DNA from: Ruminococcus sp.
Lineage (GTDB): Bacteria; Bacillota; Clostridia; Oscillospirales; Ruminococcaceae
Direction of reading: 5' to 3'
DNA length: 35,508 nucleotides
Assembly (NCBI GenBank): GCA_017475555.1
Contig: JAFVFL010000038.1
Span: forward strand, 1-35,508
Shown here: in pieces, positions 21,883 through 30,184 of the stretch
Layout: each line of letters begins with the position of its first letter
Position numbering within the stretch: the stretch's first letter is position 1
Made by a program: the position numbers and the translations under genes
Notes under the pieces: model-generated
Database searches by the model: none
What the model was told of the DNA's origin: nothing
The model's input: the letters and a program-made list of their open reading frames with translations, nothing else

Positions 21883-22035
21883 TCATTTCCTCCTCCCCTG
21901 AAACTGCCCGTAGCTTATGCCGAGCTGCTCTGCACAGCGGACAATTTCCTCTATGCTCAGCTTTATGTATTTTGGCGGATATCTGTCCTCTCGGAATACT
22001 GGCTTTCGCTGCGATATGGGCTTGAAGCTATTCAT
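21883..22035 (-). CDS. Small DNA-binding-like unknown protein
   Basis: A 50-residue basic protein from ATG 22035, well placed after AGGAGG. It contains YIKLSIEEIVRCAEQLGISYGQF, which could be a short helix-turn-helix, and ends in GRRK. It overlaps the end of the membrane protein gene upstream. No family recognised. Confidence 0.55.
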   Translation of the reverse strand: MNSFKPISQRKPVFREDRYPPKYIKLSIEEIVRCAEQLGISYGQFQGRRK

Positions 22036-22465
22036 TGTCTGTACCTCCTGTCTCGTCAATAATGACTGTTGCAGTGGTGTAGTAAATGATATGCCTTCTG
22101 CCGTTTTCGTCGTCAAATATAATTCTGGAAGAATTGTAGTCTACATCAAATTTTCCGCTGTATTCAGCTATCAGCCCGCCGTTAATGTCGTAAACGCTGA
22201 CGGATCTGCTGATACCGCCCTTGAGGTTAGATTCCTGTGTTTTCATTGCACGCTTGCCGCTTTCGGTATTGTTATAATAAGCGTGCATACCGATGAGAAC
22301 CAAGACCGATATAACTACTCCTACAACAACACTCACAACTACTGCAATTTTTTCACCTTTATCGGTAGAACAGTGATATTCAGCTATCATGATTCCTAAA
22401 GACAGTGAAGCTGCACAGATACTGATTACTATAAATCCGAATAATATCCAACCGCCGATTGTCAT
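22028..22465 (-). CDS. Two-pass membrane protein conserved in Clostridia phages
   Basis: A 145-residue protein with two membrane segments (WILFGFIVISICAASLSLGIMI and VVVSVVVGVVISVLVLIGM), then a soluble beta domain (SNLKGGISRSVSVYDINGG, then YSGKFDVDYNSSRIIFDDENG, then RHIIYYTTATVIIDE). I recall this soluble block from many Clostridia phage proteins of unknown function. The topology places the domain on one face of the membrane. A role in superinfection exclusion or as an inner-membrane partner is only a guess. The stop is TAG. Confidence 0.7.
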   Translation of the reverse strand: MTIGGWILFGFIVISICAASLSLGIMIAEYHCSTDKGEKIAVVVSVVVGVVISVLVLIGMHAYYNNTESGKRAMKTQESNLKGGISRSVSVYDINGGLIAEYSGKFDVDYNSSRIIFDDENGRRHIIYYTTATVIIDETGGTDNE

Positions 22466-22878
22466 TAAAATTCCCCCTTTAATTTTTTCCTCTGTAATTT
22501 CAGAAAAGTCACATCACCTGTCAGTAGTCCTAAGCACTCACAGGCGATGAGAGCCATTTCCTCAGCGGACTGAGCCTTGTTGATCTCCGAGAGCCGTGTA
22601 CAGCAGGTACGGATATTCTCCTGATAATTTCTGTACACATCGAGATATCTATCTCGCTCTGCGATGCTCTCCCGGTACTCAGCAAGGAGTTTTGCCTTAC
22701 GCTGCTGAGCGAGAGCCTTATCCAGACCTCCGAAACGGAACTCCTCGTAGAGCTTTTGCAGCTCCGCAAAATACTTATACTCCGCCGCCGGAAACTGCTC
22801 ATATTTCACAGTGCCGTCATAGGCTGCACGCTCCTGCTCTTTCCACACTTGGGGATCTTTGAAATTGTAAGTCTCCAT
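22465..22878 (-). CDS. Unknown helical early protein
   Basis: A 137-residue charged protein, mostly predicted helix (AEYKYFAELQKLYEEFRFGGLDKALAQQRKAKLLAEYRESIAERDRYLDVYRNYQENIR), with four cysteines (two adjacent in RTCCTR) and a basic end. It has AAAGGAG before the ATG. The gene is the first downstream of the putative replication origin and may be a replication-associated or regulatory protein, but no family is recognised. Confidence 0.6.
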   Translation of the reverse strand: METYNFKDPQVWKEQERAAYDGTVKYEQFPAAEYKYFAELQKLYEEFRFGGLDKALAQQRKAKLLAEYRESIAERDRYLDVYRNYQENIRTCCTRLSEINKAQSAEEMALIACECLGLLTGDVTFLKLQRKKLKGEF

Positions 22879-22897
22879 AACGCTCCTTTCTGTGCCA

Positions 22898-23018
22898 GGT
22901 GTGACGGGTGTGACGGCATTTTCCTATACTCTATATATTTTTATATACTTTAGTATAGTAAAGTCGCTTTTTTCACGATAGTAATAGAAAAACCCGTCAC
23001 ACCCGTCACACTCGTCAC
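22898..23018. repeat. Convergent iterons around an AT-rich core, putative replication origin
   Basis: GGTGTGACGGGTGTGACGG (22898-22916) holds two direct copies of GTGTGACGG. At 22993-23018 three copies of the same unit stand in the opposite orientation (CCCGTCACA, CCCGTCACA, CTCGTCAC). Between them lie about 75 bases of very AT-rich DNA with a palindrome-like ATACTTTAGTAT. The element is directly downstream of the primase-helicase gene. Iterons plus an unwinding core next to a replication gene is the usual architecture of a phage or plasmid origin. Confidence 0.6.
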
Positions 23019-23020
23019 GA

Positions 23021-25321
23021 TCAATCGTTTCCGTTAGTTATAAGAGTGAGTCCTTTGTAAAAAGCACCATTGCGAGTCTTGGTCTTTTCAAAGCGTTTGG
23101 ACATTTCAAGACCAAACTTTGTGTTTGGCATCTTGTATTCGTTGTTAACCTCAGCCCAGTTAGTAAAAGCACTGTAGAGAACCGAAGCTCTGACCTCCCC
23201 CTGACCTACAATGCAGCAGGCATCGAGGAATGCTGTCAGCGTATCCATTTCGTGACGATACTCCTCAGTAGCATCAAGGACAGCCTTTGGCATAGCGAGA
23301 CTCTCTTGCTGCCATAACAGACAGCCGTCTATCATCCATTTCAAAATGCTTTCAGCCTCCTTGACAAGCTTGTATTTCAGGTGCTTATCCATTTTTTCTT
23401 TTGGTATCTGTACGGTGAACGGTATCAGGTGAATACGCCGCCAGATACCGTTGTCCGTGCCTTTTATCCTCGGCTTATGATTAGTCGCCATCCACAGCTT
23501 GAACTCCGGCTTGAACTCAAATTCCTCCGAGAACATTTTTCTTGCGGTAACAACATCGTCGCCGGTGAGCTGCTTCACAAGTCCCTCATCGAGCCACGTT
23601 CCCTCGTTCGGTTCAACACTTGTCACCAGTCTTGCACCCTTTAAGCGGGCAATATCTCCGCTGGGACCGTTGCCGCTTTTCGGACTCATCATTATAGTCT
23701 GCGGTTGAATGTTAGTAGCGTAGTCGCCCATGATATAGCGGATAATTTCAAGAAAAACCGACTTTCCGTTTCCGCCGCTGCCGTGCAGAAAGAACAAACA
23801 CTGCTCCTCAGTTGAGCCGCATATTGAGTAGCCGCAGCACTTCTTTATGTAGTGGATCATGTACTGATCACCGGCGAAAATATCGCTGAGAAATTTCAGC
23901 CACAAAGTCGGCTCAGGAGCATCCGGATCATAGTTTATCGGTATCTGCTTTGTCAGGTAAGCATTTCTGTCATGAGGCAGCAGCTTTCCTGTCCGCAGGT
24001 CAACAATGCCGTTCTTCACATTCAGAAGCATTTTGTGCTTATCCAGCATTTTCGGCAGTATCGGTGACCAATGCTCATACTCCTTTATCATATTGGTTTT
24101 TCCCGTGTAGCTTCTTGTTTTCTTGAGATGCTTATTGAAAGCCTTTTCCATATCCTCATCTCCTTGGTATAGTGGATAGTCCTGCTCCATCAGAGCCGTT
24201 ATAGCGTCTGCAATGCGGCGGTGATAGCCGATATCGTCGTAGTGCCATTTGCCGTCAAGGTAATACAGCCACTTTTTCTCGACATACGACCATTTCAGTG
24301 TTTCACCGAACACATCGAACAATCTCTCAGCATTGCCGGAGTCGTCGAATTTGTACATTTTATTCTGCACAGCATTTGCTGTATTGCCGCTCTGCTGTAT
24401 CGTTATCGAAAAGCTGTTACTGCTCTGCCGTCCGCTGCTGCCGTGATGCGGATCATAGAACGCCTGGCACTCCTTAACAGCCTTTTGCAGAGTAAGCCGT
24501 CCGTATGTACTGCCTGTCTGCTTCCTGTCCCACTTCTCACGCATAAGACCGGAGCTGCGGTAAATACTGTCCATTTTTTCTATGTCTCCGCCGCACCAGA
24601 ACGCAAGCATATTACAGAACGCAAGATCAGCTTCAGATGATGATTTGTAGTCGCTCACATCGCCCTCATACAGCTTCCGGAACTTGTCGCCATTTGCACT
24701 GCTGCACGCTTTTTCGATGATACTGTGAGTATCCATACTGACAGGTGCAGGGGGCGGCAGCGGAGCTGATTCGGGCTTTTCTTTCTTCGTTTTGTAGCGT
24801 TCGTAAAAAGGCTTTACAGTTTCGGTGCAGTCAGTGATATCAACAAACTCTCCGCAGAGGTTTCCGGTCATGCAGAAGTACCTTGCCCCGGCATACATCT
24901 CAATATGGTCATTGTGATTATTGAAGTCGTCGCCGGGGAGCTTTCCCTTGCAGATGAAATGCGTTCCGTTGCCGCTCTGAGATGTTTCAGCATAGGTTTG
25001 CAGAGCGTAGGAGAACTCCCCGAAAATGTTGTTTTTATCGCCGCAGAGAAACGCTTGCAGCTCGTCCTGACGGTCGTCGATGTCGATACCGAAATATCCG
25101 CTGCCGAGAAACATAAAGGCAATACCGGCGTAGTCTGATGAAGCCTGAACAGCCGATTCAAAGCTTGCCCATGTAGACGGATCGTTGCTTTTGGCAAACC
25201 TGCCTGTTCTTGGATTTATCGGCTCTTTTTTAATACCGCTGTGAGCGCTGGGATCGGGAACAGCCCTCCAGCATATCCAGTTGTTCAGTTTTTTAAGTTC
25301 GTCCGGAATAAGCTCGTACAT
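23021..25321 (-). CDS. Primase-polymerase/helicase (NrS-1/P4-D5 type)
   Basis: A 766-residue replication protein. Residues 1-175 form an archaeo-eukaryotic-type primase-polymerase domain with GIDIDD (78-83, metal-binding Asp), SGNGTHF (116-122) and EMYAGARYFCMTGN (141-154). Residues 208-290 match the NrS-1 helix-bundle domain (SSSEADLAFCNMLAFWCGGD...SGLMREKWDRKQTGSTYG). The C-terminal half is a D5-type superfamily 3 helicase: Walker A GSGGNGKS (514-521), LKGARLVTSVEPNEG (Walker B-like), LTGDDVVTARKMF, KLWMATNHKPRIKGTDNGIWRR. It can thus prime and unwind in one chain. The putative origin follows the stop directly. The start has AGAGGAGG. Confidence 0.93.
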   Translation of the reverse strand: MYELIPDELKKLNNWICWRAVPDPSAHSGIKKEPINPRTGRFAKSNDPSTWASFESAVQASSDYAGIAFMFLGSGYFGIDIDDRQDELQAFLCGDKNNIFGEFSYALQTYAETSQSGNGTHFICKGKLPGDDFNNHNDHIEMYAGARYFCMTGNLCGEFVDITDCTETVKPFYERYKTKKEKPESAPLPPPAPVSMDTHSIIEKACSSANGDKFRKLYEGDVSDYKSSSEADLAFCNMLAFWCGGDIEKMDSIYRSSGLMREKWDRKQTGSTYGRLTLQKAVKECQAFYDPHHGSSGRQSSNSFSITIQQSGNTANAVQNKMYKFDDSGNAERLFDVFGETLKWSYVEKKWLYYLDGKWHYDDIGYHRRIADAITALMEQDYPLYQGDEDMEKAFNKHLKKTRSYTGKTNMIKEYEHWSPILPKMLDKHKMLLNVKNGIVDLRTGKLLPHDRNAYLTKQIPINYDPDAPEPTLWLKFLSDIFAGDQYMIHYIKKCCGYSICGSTEEQCLFFLHGSGGNGKSVFLEIIRYIMGDYATNIQPQTIMMSPKSGNGPSGDIARLKGARLVTSVEPNEGTWLDEGLVKQLTGDDVVTARKMFSEEFEFKPEFKLWMATNHKPRIKGTDNGIWRRIHLIPFTVQIPKEKMDKHLKYKLVKEAESILKWMIDGCLLWQQESLAMPKAVLDATEEYRHEMDTLTAFLDACCIVGQGEVRASVLYSAFTNWAEVNNEYKMPNTKFGLEMSKRFEKTKTRNGAFYKGLTLITNGND

Positions 25322-25335
25322 ATATGACCTCCTCT

Positions 25336-25390
25336 GCTATTTTGAATTGCTATTTTGAATAAGTGAGAGGCAGGGCGAACCATGCCTCTC
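25336..25390 (-). repeat. Short direct repeat and hairpin between DUF669 and primase genes
   Basis: GAGAGGCA (25365-25372) pairs with TGCCTCTC (25383-25390) around a 10-base loop. Next to it, ATTCAAAATAGC occurs twice in tandem (25336-25360, minus-strand reading). There is no clean T-run, so it may be an RNA stability or translation-control element rather than a strong terminator. Confidence 0.45.
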
Positions 25391-25400
25391 ATGCTGCTGA

Positions 25401-25997
25401 TCAGAACGGAATATCACCCTCTCCGAGTATCTCCTCAAAGTCGTTATTATACGCATTACTGTCTGCGGGCATTCCGGTCTGAGAAACGAAGCTCTCCGCA
25501 GGTCTCTGAGCGAACCCCTCCGAGCTGCCTGCTGACTTGTTCTGAAAAACGTGCTTGCAGTCGGGGAACTTTGTCGGCATAAGGCCGTAGAGCTGGTCTA
25601 TCTTCTCGGACGTTCTGCCGTTGTAGGTGTTATGAGTGACCTTGACCCTCATGCACTTGCCCACAAGGACTTTGCAGAGGTCAAGCACCGTCTCGAACTC
25701 CGTTCCGTCGGGGATACCGCCCACCGCCTTGACAAGGCTCATAAGGTGAGCATAGTTGTAGCTATCGACCTGTTTGTCGTCGGCGTTAGGCTCATGCTTC
25801 TTCCATATTTCAAGGAAAAGATAGCGGTTCTTCTGCTTCTGCTCCACATCGTTGCGAATGACCAGTGAGAAATTCAGCTTCGTATTTGTTCCGCTGTAGG
25901 ACTGCTTTTCCTCGGCATTTCTGATGATGACCTCATACTCTCCCTCGGGTATGAGCTCGTTAGTCGCTGTCGCTGTTGTATTTGTCTTAAATGCCAT
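25401..25997 (-). CDS. DUF669 family protein, likely single-stranded DNA-binding role
   Basis: A 198-residue protein with the DUF669 start (TATATNELIPEGEYEVIIRNAEEKQSYSGTNTKLNFSLVIRND) and OB-like beta pattern. The ending EEILGEGDIPF copies the acidic DDIPF tip of bacterial SSB proteins, which recruits replication partners. It stands in the replication module between the nuclease gene and the primase. The family is often annotated as unknown, but the tip and context suggest an SSB-like role, which is inference. Confidence 0.75.
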   Translation of the reverse strand: MAFKTNTTATATNELIPEGEYEVIIRNAEEKQSYSGTNTKLNFSLVIRNDVEQKQKNRYLFLEIWKKHEPNADDKQVDSYNYAHLMSLVKAVGGIPDGTEFETVLDLCKVLVGKCMRVKVTHNTYNGRTSEKIDQLYGLMPTKFPDCKHVFQNKSAGSSEGFAQRPAESFVSQTGMPADSNAYNNDFEEILGEGDIPF

Positions 25998-26039
25998 TTT
26001 ATTTACCTCCTCAAATCCTGTGTCGGCACACCCTCATGC

Positions 26040-26378
26040 TCAGACAGTATCCTGACTCGCATTCGGGCGACCTCCAATTAAATTTAGTGCGTCCTCCGGG
26101 CTTCTGCAAATCCCGGCGATAGCGCCGTTCGCTCTCATTTGCTCGATGAAGTGGAGCTGTGCAGCCGATACCCGTCCGGACTTTGTTTTGACTTCAATGA
26201 AAACTGCTCTGCCGTCGGACTTTCTGAACCCGAATAGGTCGGAAAACCCTGCCGGAACTCCGGTGCTGAAATACCGCCCGTCCGGAGTGTATGTCCTGCC
26301 GACATTGACCCGGAATATCACGCAGTGCGGTGACAGTGCGGCTCTTATCTCATTCTGTATCTTGTGTTCTTCTGTCAA
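26040..26378 (-). CDS. VRR-NUC domain nuclease
   Basis: A 112-residue protein with the VRR-NUC core: GFSDLFGF (Asp47), then AVFIEVKTKSGRVSAAQLHFIEQM carrying E62-x-K64. These form the metal site of a PD-(D/E)xK-type fold, here as a compact stand-alone domain. Phage members can act as structure-specific nucleases in replication or recombination. It starts at TTG 26378, overlapping the stop of the helicase gene (TTGA) and preceded by GGGGG at a suitable distance, so the two are probably coupled. Confidence 0.88.
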   Translation of the reverse strand: MTEEHKIQNEIRAALSPHCVIFRVNVGRTYTPDGRYFSTGVPAGFSDLFGFRKSDGRAVFIEVKTKSGRVSAAQLHFIEQMRANGAIAGICRSPEDALNLIGGRPNASQDTV

Positions 26379-27721
26379 GCGATAAGCCCCCTTTTCTTAG
26401 CCTGAAAATACGCCCAACCCGGCTTGTAGCCCTTGCGGCGGGCGTAGTCCAACAGTTCCCCGTAAGTCCGACATTCCTCCGGCGTTTTGGTGTTGATAAC
26501 GAAGCCCTCGATCTTCTGTAAGCCTGTTTCGGATTCGGTCTCTATCTCCTTGCGGACTTTCCTTTCAACGGGAGTATCGCACTCCGGGCAGAACTCTGTA
26601 GGAACGCCGTTCACCTCAAGCGGAAACACTGCATAGCAATTTTTACAGGTGTAGAAACGCTCCTCGGCGGCGATTTCCTGTCGCTCACCCTTTTGCTTTT
26701 TTTTGCCTTCAAGCGTCCATTCCCTGTCATCGTCGGGCATACCATGTCGGGCATAATTTCCTACATGGTCGAGTATCACGGCACGCTTTCCGGGGCGGTA
26801 TCTCATGCACCGCATTGCTTGCTGAATGTACAGCGTCAGGCTCTGGGTAGGTCTGAGCATTATCACGCACCCGCAGTCCGGAACGTCAAATCCCTCGCTG
26901 ATCAGATCGACGTTGCAGAGTATATCAATCGCACCTCTGCGGAACTCCCCGATAATACGTTCACGCTCCGTTTTCGGAGTGCTGCCGTCGATATGAGCCG
27001 CTTCAATTCCCGCCGCAGAAAACTCCTCCGCCATACGCTGAGAGTGCCGGACAGTGGTGCAGTAGCACACCGCCTGAACTCCATTTGCAAACCTTCTGTA
27101 ATATCCGATAACATCGCCGAAAACCTTCTTTTCCAGCATGATATTTTCGGCGGACTTAGCATCAAATTCGCCCCGTTTTATGCGAACTCCGGTCATGTCC
27201 GCAACGTTCGGAGCATAGTAATCGTAAGGCGCAAGGCAGTGATTTTCTATGAGCCATTTCGCCGAAACTCCGACTATCAGCTCATCGTTTACATCGGCAA
27301 GCCCCGAGCCGTCCAGACGGACAGGAGTAGCCGTCACGCCCACACGGTACGCCTGCGGAAAATGCTCATAGATTTTAGTGTAGCTGCTTGCTTTTGAGTG
27401 GTGATTTTCGTCAGTGATTATCAGTGTCGGCGGGGGAAGCTTTTCGAGACGGCGGCAGGCGGTCTGCACCATCATTACAGTGCAGCACCGCATATCGACT
27501 CCCCACCAGCGGAATGTCCGCTCTATCTGCTCGCACAGCTCCTTTCTGTGGACGATAAACAACACCTGCCGCTTTCTGAGTGTCGTCCGCTTTGCCATTT
27601 CCGCCACGATAACGGACTTACCGCCGCCGCACGGGAGCACAATGCACGGAGCTTTTCTGCCGTGTCTCCACGAATCACTGACCCTCGTTACCAGTTCCGT
27701 CTGATACTGTCTGAGCTGCAT
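26375..27721 (-). CDS. Superfamily 2 DEAD/DEAH-type helicase
   Basis: A 448-residue helicase: Walker A LPCGGGKSVIVAEM (29-42), Walker B ITDENHHSKA with DENH (104-107), GVTATPVRLDG (motif III-like) and the C-terminal motifs VDLISEGFDVPDCGCVIMLRPTQSLTLYIQQAMRCMRYRPGKRAVILDH (IV-VI). A zinc ribbon CKNC...CPEC follows near the C-terminus. It resembles phage replicative or recombination helicases adjacent to VRR-NUC genes. It overlaps the AAA ATPase gene by 47 bases. Confidence 0.92.
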   Translation of the reverse strand: MQLRQYQTELVTRVSDSWRHGRKAPCIVLPCGGGKSVIVAEMAKRTTLRKRQVLFIVHRKELCEQIERTFRWWGVDMRCCTVMMVQTACRRLEKLPPPTLIITDENHHSKASSYTKIYEHFPQAYRVGVTATPVRLDGSGLADVNDELIVGVSAKWLIENHCLAPYDYYAPNVADMTGVRIKRGEFDAKSAENIMLEKKVFGDVIGYYRRFANGVQAVCYCTTVRHSQRMAEEFSAAGIEAAHIDGSTPKTERERIIGEFRRGAIDILCNVDLISEGFDVPDCGCVIMLRPTQSLTLYIQQAMRCMRYRPGKRAVILDHVGNYARHGMPDDDREWTLEGKKKQKGERQEIAAEERFYTCKNCYAVFPLEVNGVPTEFCPECDTPVERKVRKEIETESETGLQKIEGFVINTKTPEECRTYGELLDYARRKGYKPGWAYFQAKKRGLIA

Positions 27722-28577
27722 TCGCCTTTGCCTCCTTTATCAGCCTTGCCATGCAGTTCCAGCACAGCTTGCGTCCGTAATTTTTAAGCGTCCCCTCGGC
27801 TATCTGATGCACTGTTCTGCCTGCCGCCGGACGGATAAGCTGCTTGCAGTCGGTGCATTTCTCCGGCTCAACGCCCTTGTCCAGCCAGTCACGCAGCTGA
27901 GTGCCAAGCTCCGGGGTGATGATACCCGTCCAGGTGTCAAGGAATGTCGTGTCCTTTGAAGCTGTAGCATAGTGGTCGCGGGAGATGTTCAGAACGATGT
28001 CAAATTCATACTCCGTATTTTCACGCTGCACCGGCGCCAGCCCTATCTTCACGGGCACATTCTTGCCCTTGTCATTCAGCTCCATTGCATAAGCCATTTT
28101 GGTACGCATTGTGATTATCGTATGGCAGTCCGCCGACAGGATAGCATTCACAAGCCTGTTCTGCACCTTACCTGCTTCGTCCCATGCCGTGTACTCGGTC
28201 TTGCCCTTTTGCGAGGCTATCTGCGACTTTATATCGAGCACTCCGCCCTCGTTGTCCCAGGCGTGTGAGAAGCTGTCCACAATGACAACTCCGTCACTGC
28301 CGACTGCCGCAGCTCCCTCGTTCACCATAGCTATGTACCTGTCGGGAGAGTACGGCGGAGTCAGCTCCTGATACAGAAATGCACCTGTTCCGAGGTCGCT
28401 TCTGTTGGCGTAAAACTTCGCTCTGCCGTGCTCCGTGTCGATAAGTGCTATCTTGCTCCAGTCGCCTGTAACGCCGAATGCGAGCAGCAAAGCCGACAGT
28501 GTTTTTCCCGAGCCGCTGGGACCGGCCAGCGCCAGTCTCAGCTTGCTCTTTTCTCTCGTTGCGGGAGTAAATGGCAT
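27675..28577 (-). CDS. AAA_24 / RecA-like phage ATPase (Sak4-type candidate)
   Basis: A 300-residue ATPase: Walker A GPSGSGKT (19-26), IALIDTEHGRAKFYA, VVIVDSFSHAWD as Walker B, and CHTIITMRTKMAY. The C-terminal third holds cysteine pairs (CTDC, CWNC) suggestive of a zinc site. Small RecA-like ATPases with this arrangement are found in phage recombination modules together with an SSB-like protein, here DUF669. The exact family is not fixed by sequence reading alone. Strong AAAGGAGGG precedes the ATG. Confidence 0.85.
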   Translation of the reverse strand: MPFTPATREKSKLRLALAGPSGSGKTLSALLLAFGVTGDWSKIALIDTEHGRAKFYANRSDLGTGAFLYQELTPPYSPDRYIAMVNEGAAAVGSDGVVIVDSFSHAWDNEGGVLDIKSQIASQKGKTEYTAWDEAGKVQNRLVNAILSADCHTIITMRTKMAYAMELNDKGKNVPVKIGLAPVQRENTEYEFDIVLNISRDHYATASKDTTFLDTWTGIITPELGTQLRDWLDKGVEPEKCTDCKQLIRPAAGRTVHQIAEGTLKNYGRKLCWNCMARLIKEAKANAAQTVSDGTGNEGQ

Positions 28578-28590
28578 ATTGTTCCCTCCT

Positions 28591-29136
28591 TTAGCTTATG
28601 ATTATTGATTGAGTGGTTACAAGCTCCACACCATCGAACTTCTCGCCCGACTTGATAAGTGCCTTGACCTCATTCTTCCTGATCGTAGGTTCGCTGTAGT
28701 TAAGCAGGTCGTCTCTACCAAGCTCCTGAAGAAGCTCGGCAAATGCTCTTTCATCGGCGATTGAAAGTGAGGCGGCATTGTTTCTGAGCATTATCTTAGC
28801 ACGGGCTGTCTCCACCTTCTTCAGCTTCATCTGTTCCATGCAGTTCTTGAGGTAGAGCTTCATTCGCGCCGCCTTGTTCTCGTATACTTTTCTTCGCTGT
28901 GCAAGACACTTTTCCGCGTCTTTGATGTCCTCTGCCATTGCAAGCAGCGACTTTATGTACTGTGCGACAGATTCGGCTTTCAGCTCAAATTCGCCCTCCA
29001 TACCGCTGAGAGTATCAAACCACACCTGCTCTGCGTCCGTCTGCTCAATGCCAGTTTCAGTGATGTCATCAATGATCTCCTCATACTCATCGAACAGCTG
29101 TGCGAACTGTCCTGATATTTCGTACAAATGTGCCAT
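28591..29136 (-). CDS. Siphovirus Gp157 family protein
   Basis: A 181-residue protein with the Gp157 layout: LYEISGQFAQLFDEYEEIIDD near the start, a middle of helical heptads (ESVAQYIKSLLAMAEDIKDAEKCLAQRRKVYENKAARMKLYLKNCMEQM) and the ending NYSEPTIRKNEVKALIKSGEKFDGVELVTTQSIIIS. The founding protein has been linked to phage resistance of the host, but in most phages it is found with recombination genes. It precedes the ATPase gene with 13 bases between. Confidence 0.88.
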   Translation of the reverse strand: MAHLYEISGQFAQLFDEYEEIIDDITETGIEQTDAEQVWFDTLSGMEGEFELKAESVAQYIKSLLAMAEDIKDAEKCLAQRRKVYENKAARMKLYLKNCMEQMKLKKVETARAKIMLRNNAASLSIADERAFAELLQELGRDDLLNYSEPTIRKNEVKALIKSGEKFDGVELVTTQSIIIS

Positions 29137-29137
29137 A

Positions 29138-30184
29138 TTAGTCCTCCTTGAATTTCTTAGTCTTATCGTTTATCATATCAGCCAGCGTGAAGAGCTTGCT
29201 GATGTATGCCTGTGCGTTTTCGTCCTGTGCAGCAGTTTCCATGAAGCTGAACAGGCGGTTTATGCTGTCTATCGCTCCGGAGAAATATGCCTTGAATATC
29301 GCCTTGGTATCCACAACAGTGACTGTTTCGCCGGGAGCAGCCTGAGCCTTAGCTTCTTCAAGTCTTGCCTCGAACTCCTCTGACAGCTTCTCCATTTCCT
29401 CATTGTGGGACTCAGCCATTGTCTGTATCGCTTTGCTGTGCTCATCTGTCAGCTTCTGGATCTCAGCGTTATGCTTGTCGTTCAGACGGCGGACCTCTCT
29501 GATGTTTTCGTCCTGAAGGTCGCTCATCTGCCTGCCGATGTCCTCATTCAGCTTCTCCATAGCCTTACGCATATTCTCAACCTCGTGGGACTCCTGCACG
29601 GCGACCTCTATCGGACGGCTTTCAAGCTCCTCCACCTGAGATTCAAGCTCCTCGATCTTCTTTTTGTAGGATTCATTATCGGTCTCAAGAATACTTGCTC
29701 TTCCGCAGGCTTTCTCCTCGCTCTTCCTGGAATTTTCAGCCCTTTTCTCAGCTTCCTCGACCTTGCTCATAAGGCGGTCATTCGCTTTTTTGAGATCAGC
29801 AATTTTTGTTTCAAGGTCACGCTTTGACATTGTGGAAACATCATTGTTTTCGGTTATCTCCGTCCTCTCCTCCTCGCTGAGAGTGGAAAGGAGGTAGAGC
29901 TTTGCAACTCCAATTTGTCTCCCCGGGGAGACAAAATCCTCTCCGAGATTCTCTGATATACTTATGTACTTGTATGCCTGTTTTCTGCCGATACCTACCT
30001 CACCCTCAGTATAATCCTCAAAATTCTGATAACCTAACTCCTTGTACAGCTTGCCGTCCCTCATCTCTTTGAGAGCCTTGCACATCTCATACAGCGACTC
30101 CTGTGCCGCCTGAGCGTTGGCACATATACGGCGGTGGAGCGATACCGCCTTGTTGTAGTTTTCGGATATGATAATATCGCTCAT
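29138..30184 (-). CDS. Large coiled-coil early protein with HTH-like N-terminus
   Basis: A 348-residue protein. The first 85 residues (ANAQAAQESLYEMCKALKEMRDGKLYKELGYQNFEDYTEGEVGIGRKQAYKYISISENLG) resemble the DUF3102-like domain of phage proteins, with a possible helix-turn-helix. The remainder, about 115-300, is a long coiled coil (KRDLETKIADLKKANDRLMSKVEEAEKRAEN, then EMEKLSEEFEARLEEAKAQ). It is followed by a helical tail. The arrangement suggests an oligomeric DNA- or partner-binding protein, perhaps for partition-like or recombination functions, but its role is not known. It ends one base before the Gp157 ribosome-binding region. Confidence 0.7.
   Translation of the reverse strand: MSDIIISENYNKAVSLHRRICANAQAAQESLYEMCKALKEMRDGKLYKELGYQNFEDYTEGEVGIGRKQAYKYISISENLGEDFVSPGRQIGVAKLYLLSTLSEEERTEITENNDVSTMSKRDLETKIADLKKANDRLMSKVEEAEKRAENSRKSEEKACGRASILETDNESYKKKIEELESQVEELESRPIEVAVQESHEVENMRKAMEKLNEDIGRQMSDLQDENIREVRRLNDKHNAEIQKLTDEHSKAIQTMAESHNEEMEKLSEEFEARLEEAKAQAAPGETVTVVDTKAIFKAYFSGAIDSINRLFSFMETAAQDENAQAYISKLFTLADMINDKTKKFKED

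Noticed and set aside
21223..22062. 279-codon plus-strand frame opposite several early genes
   Set aside because: Covers at least four compact minus-strand genes with good ribosome-binding sites and zinc motifs; the translation is Cys/Leu/His-rich nonsense typical of antisense reading.
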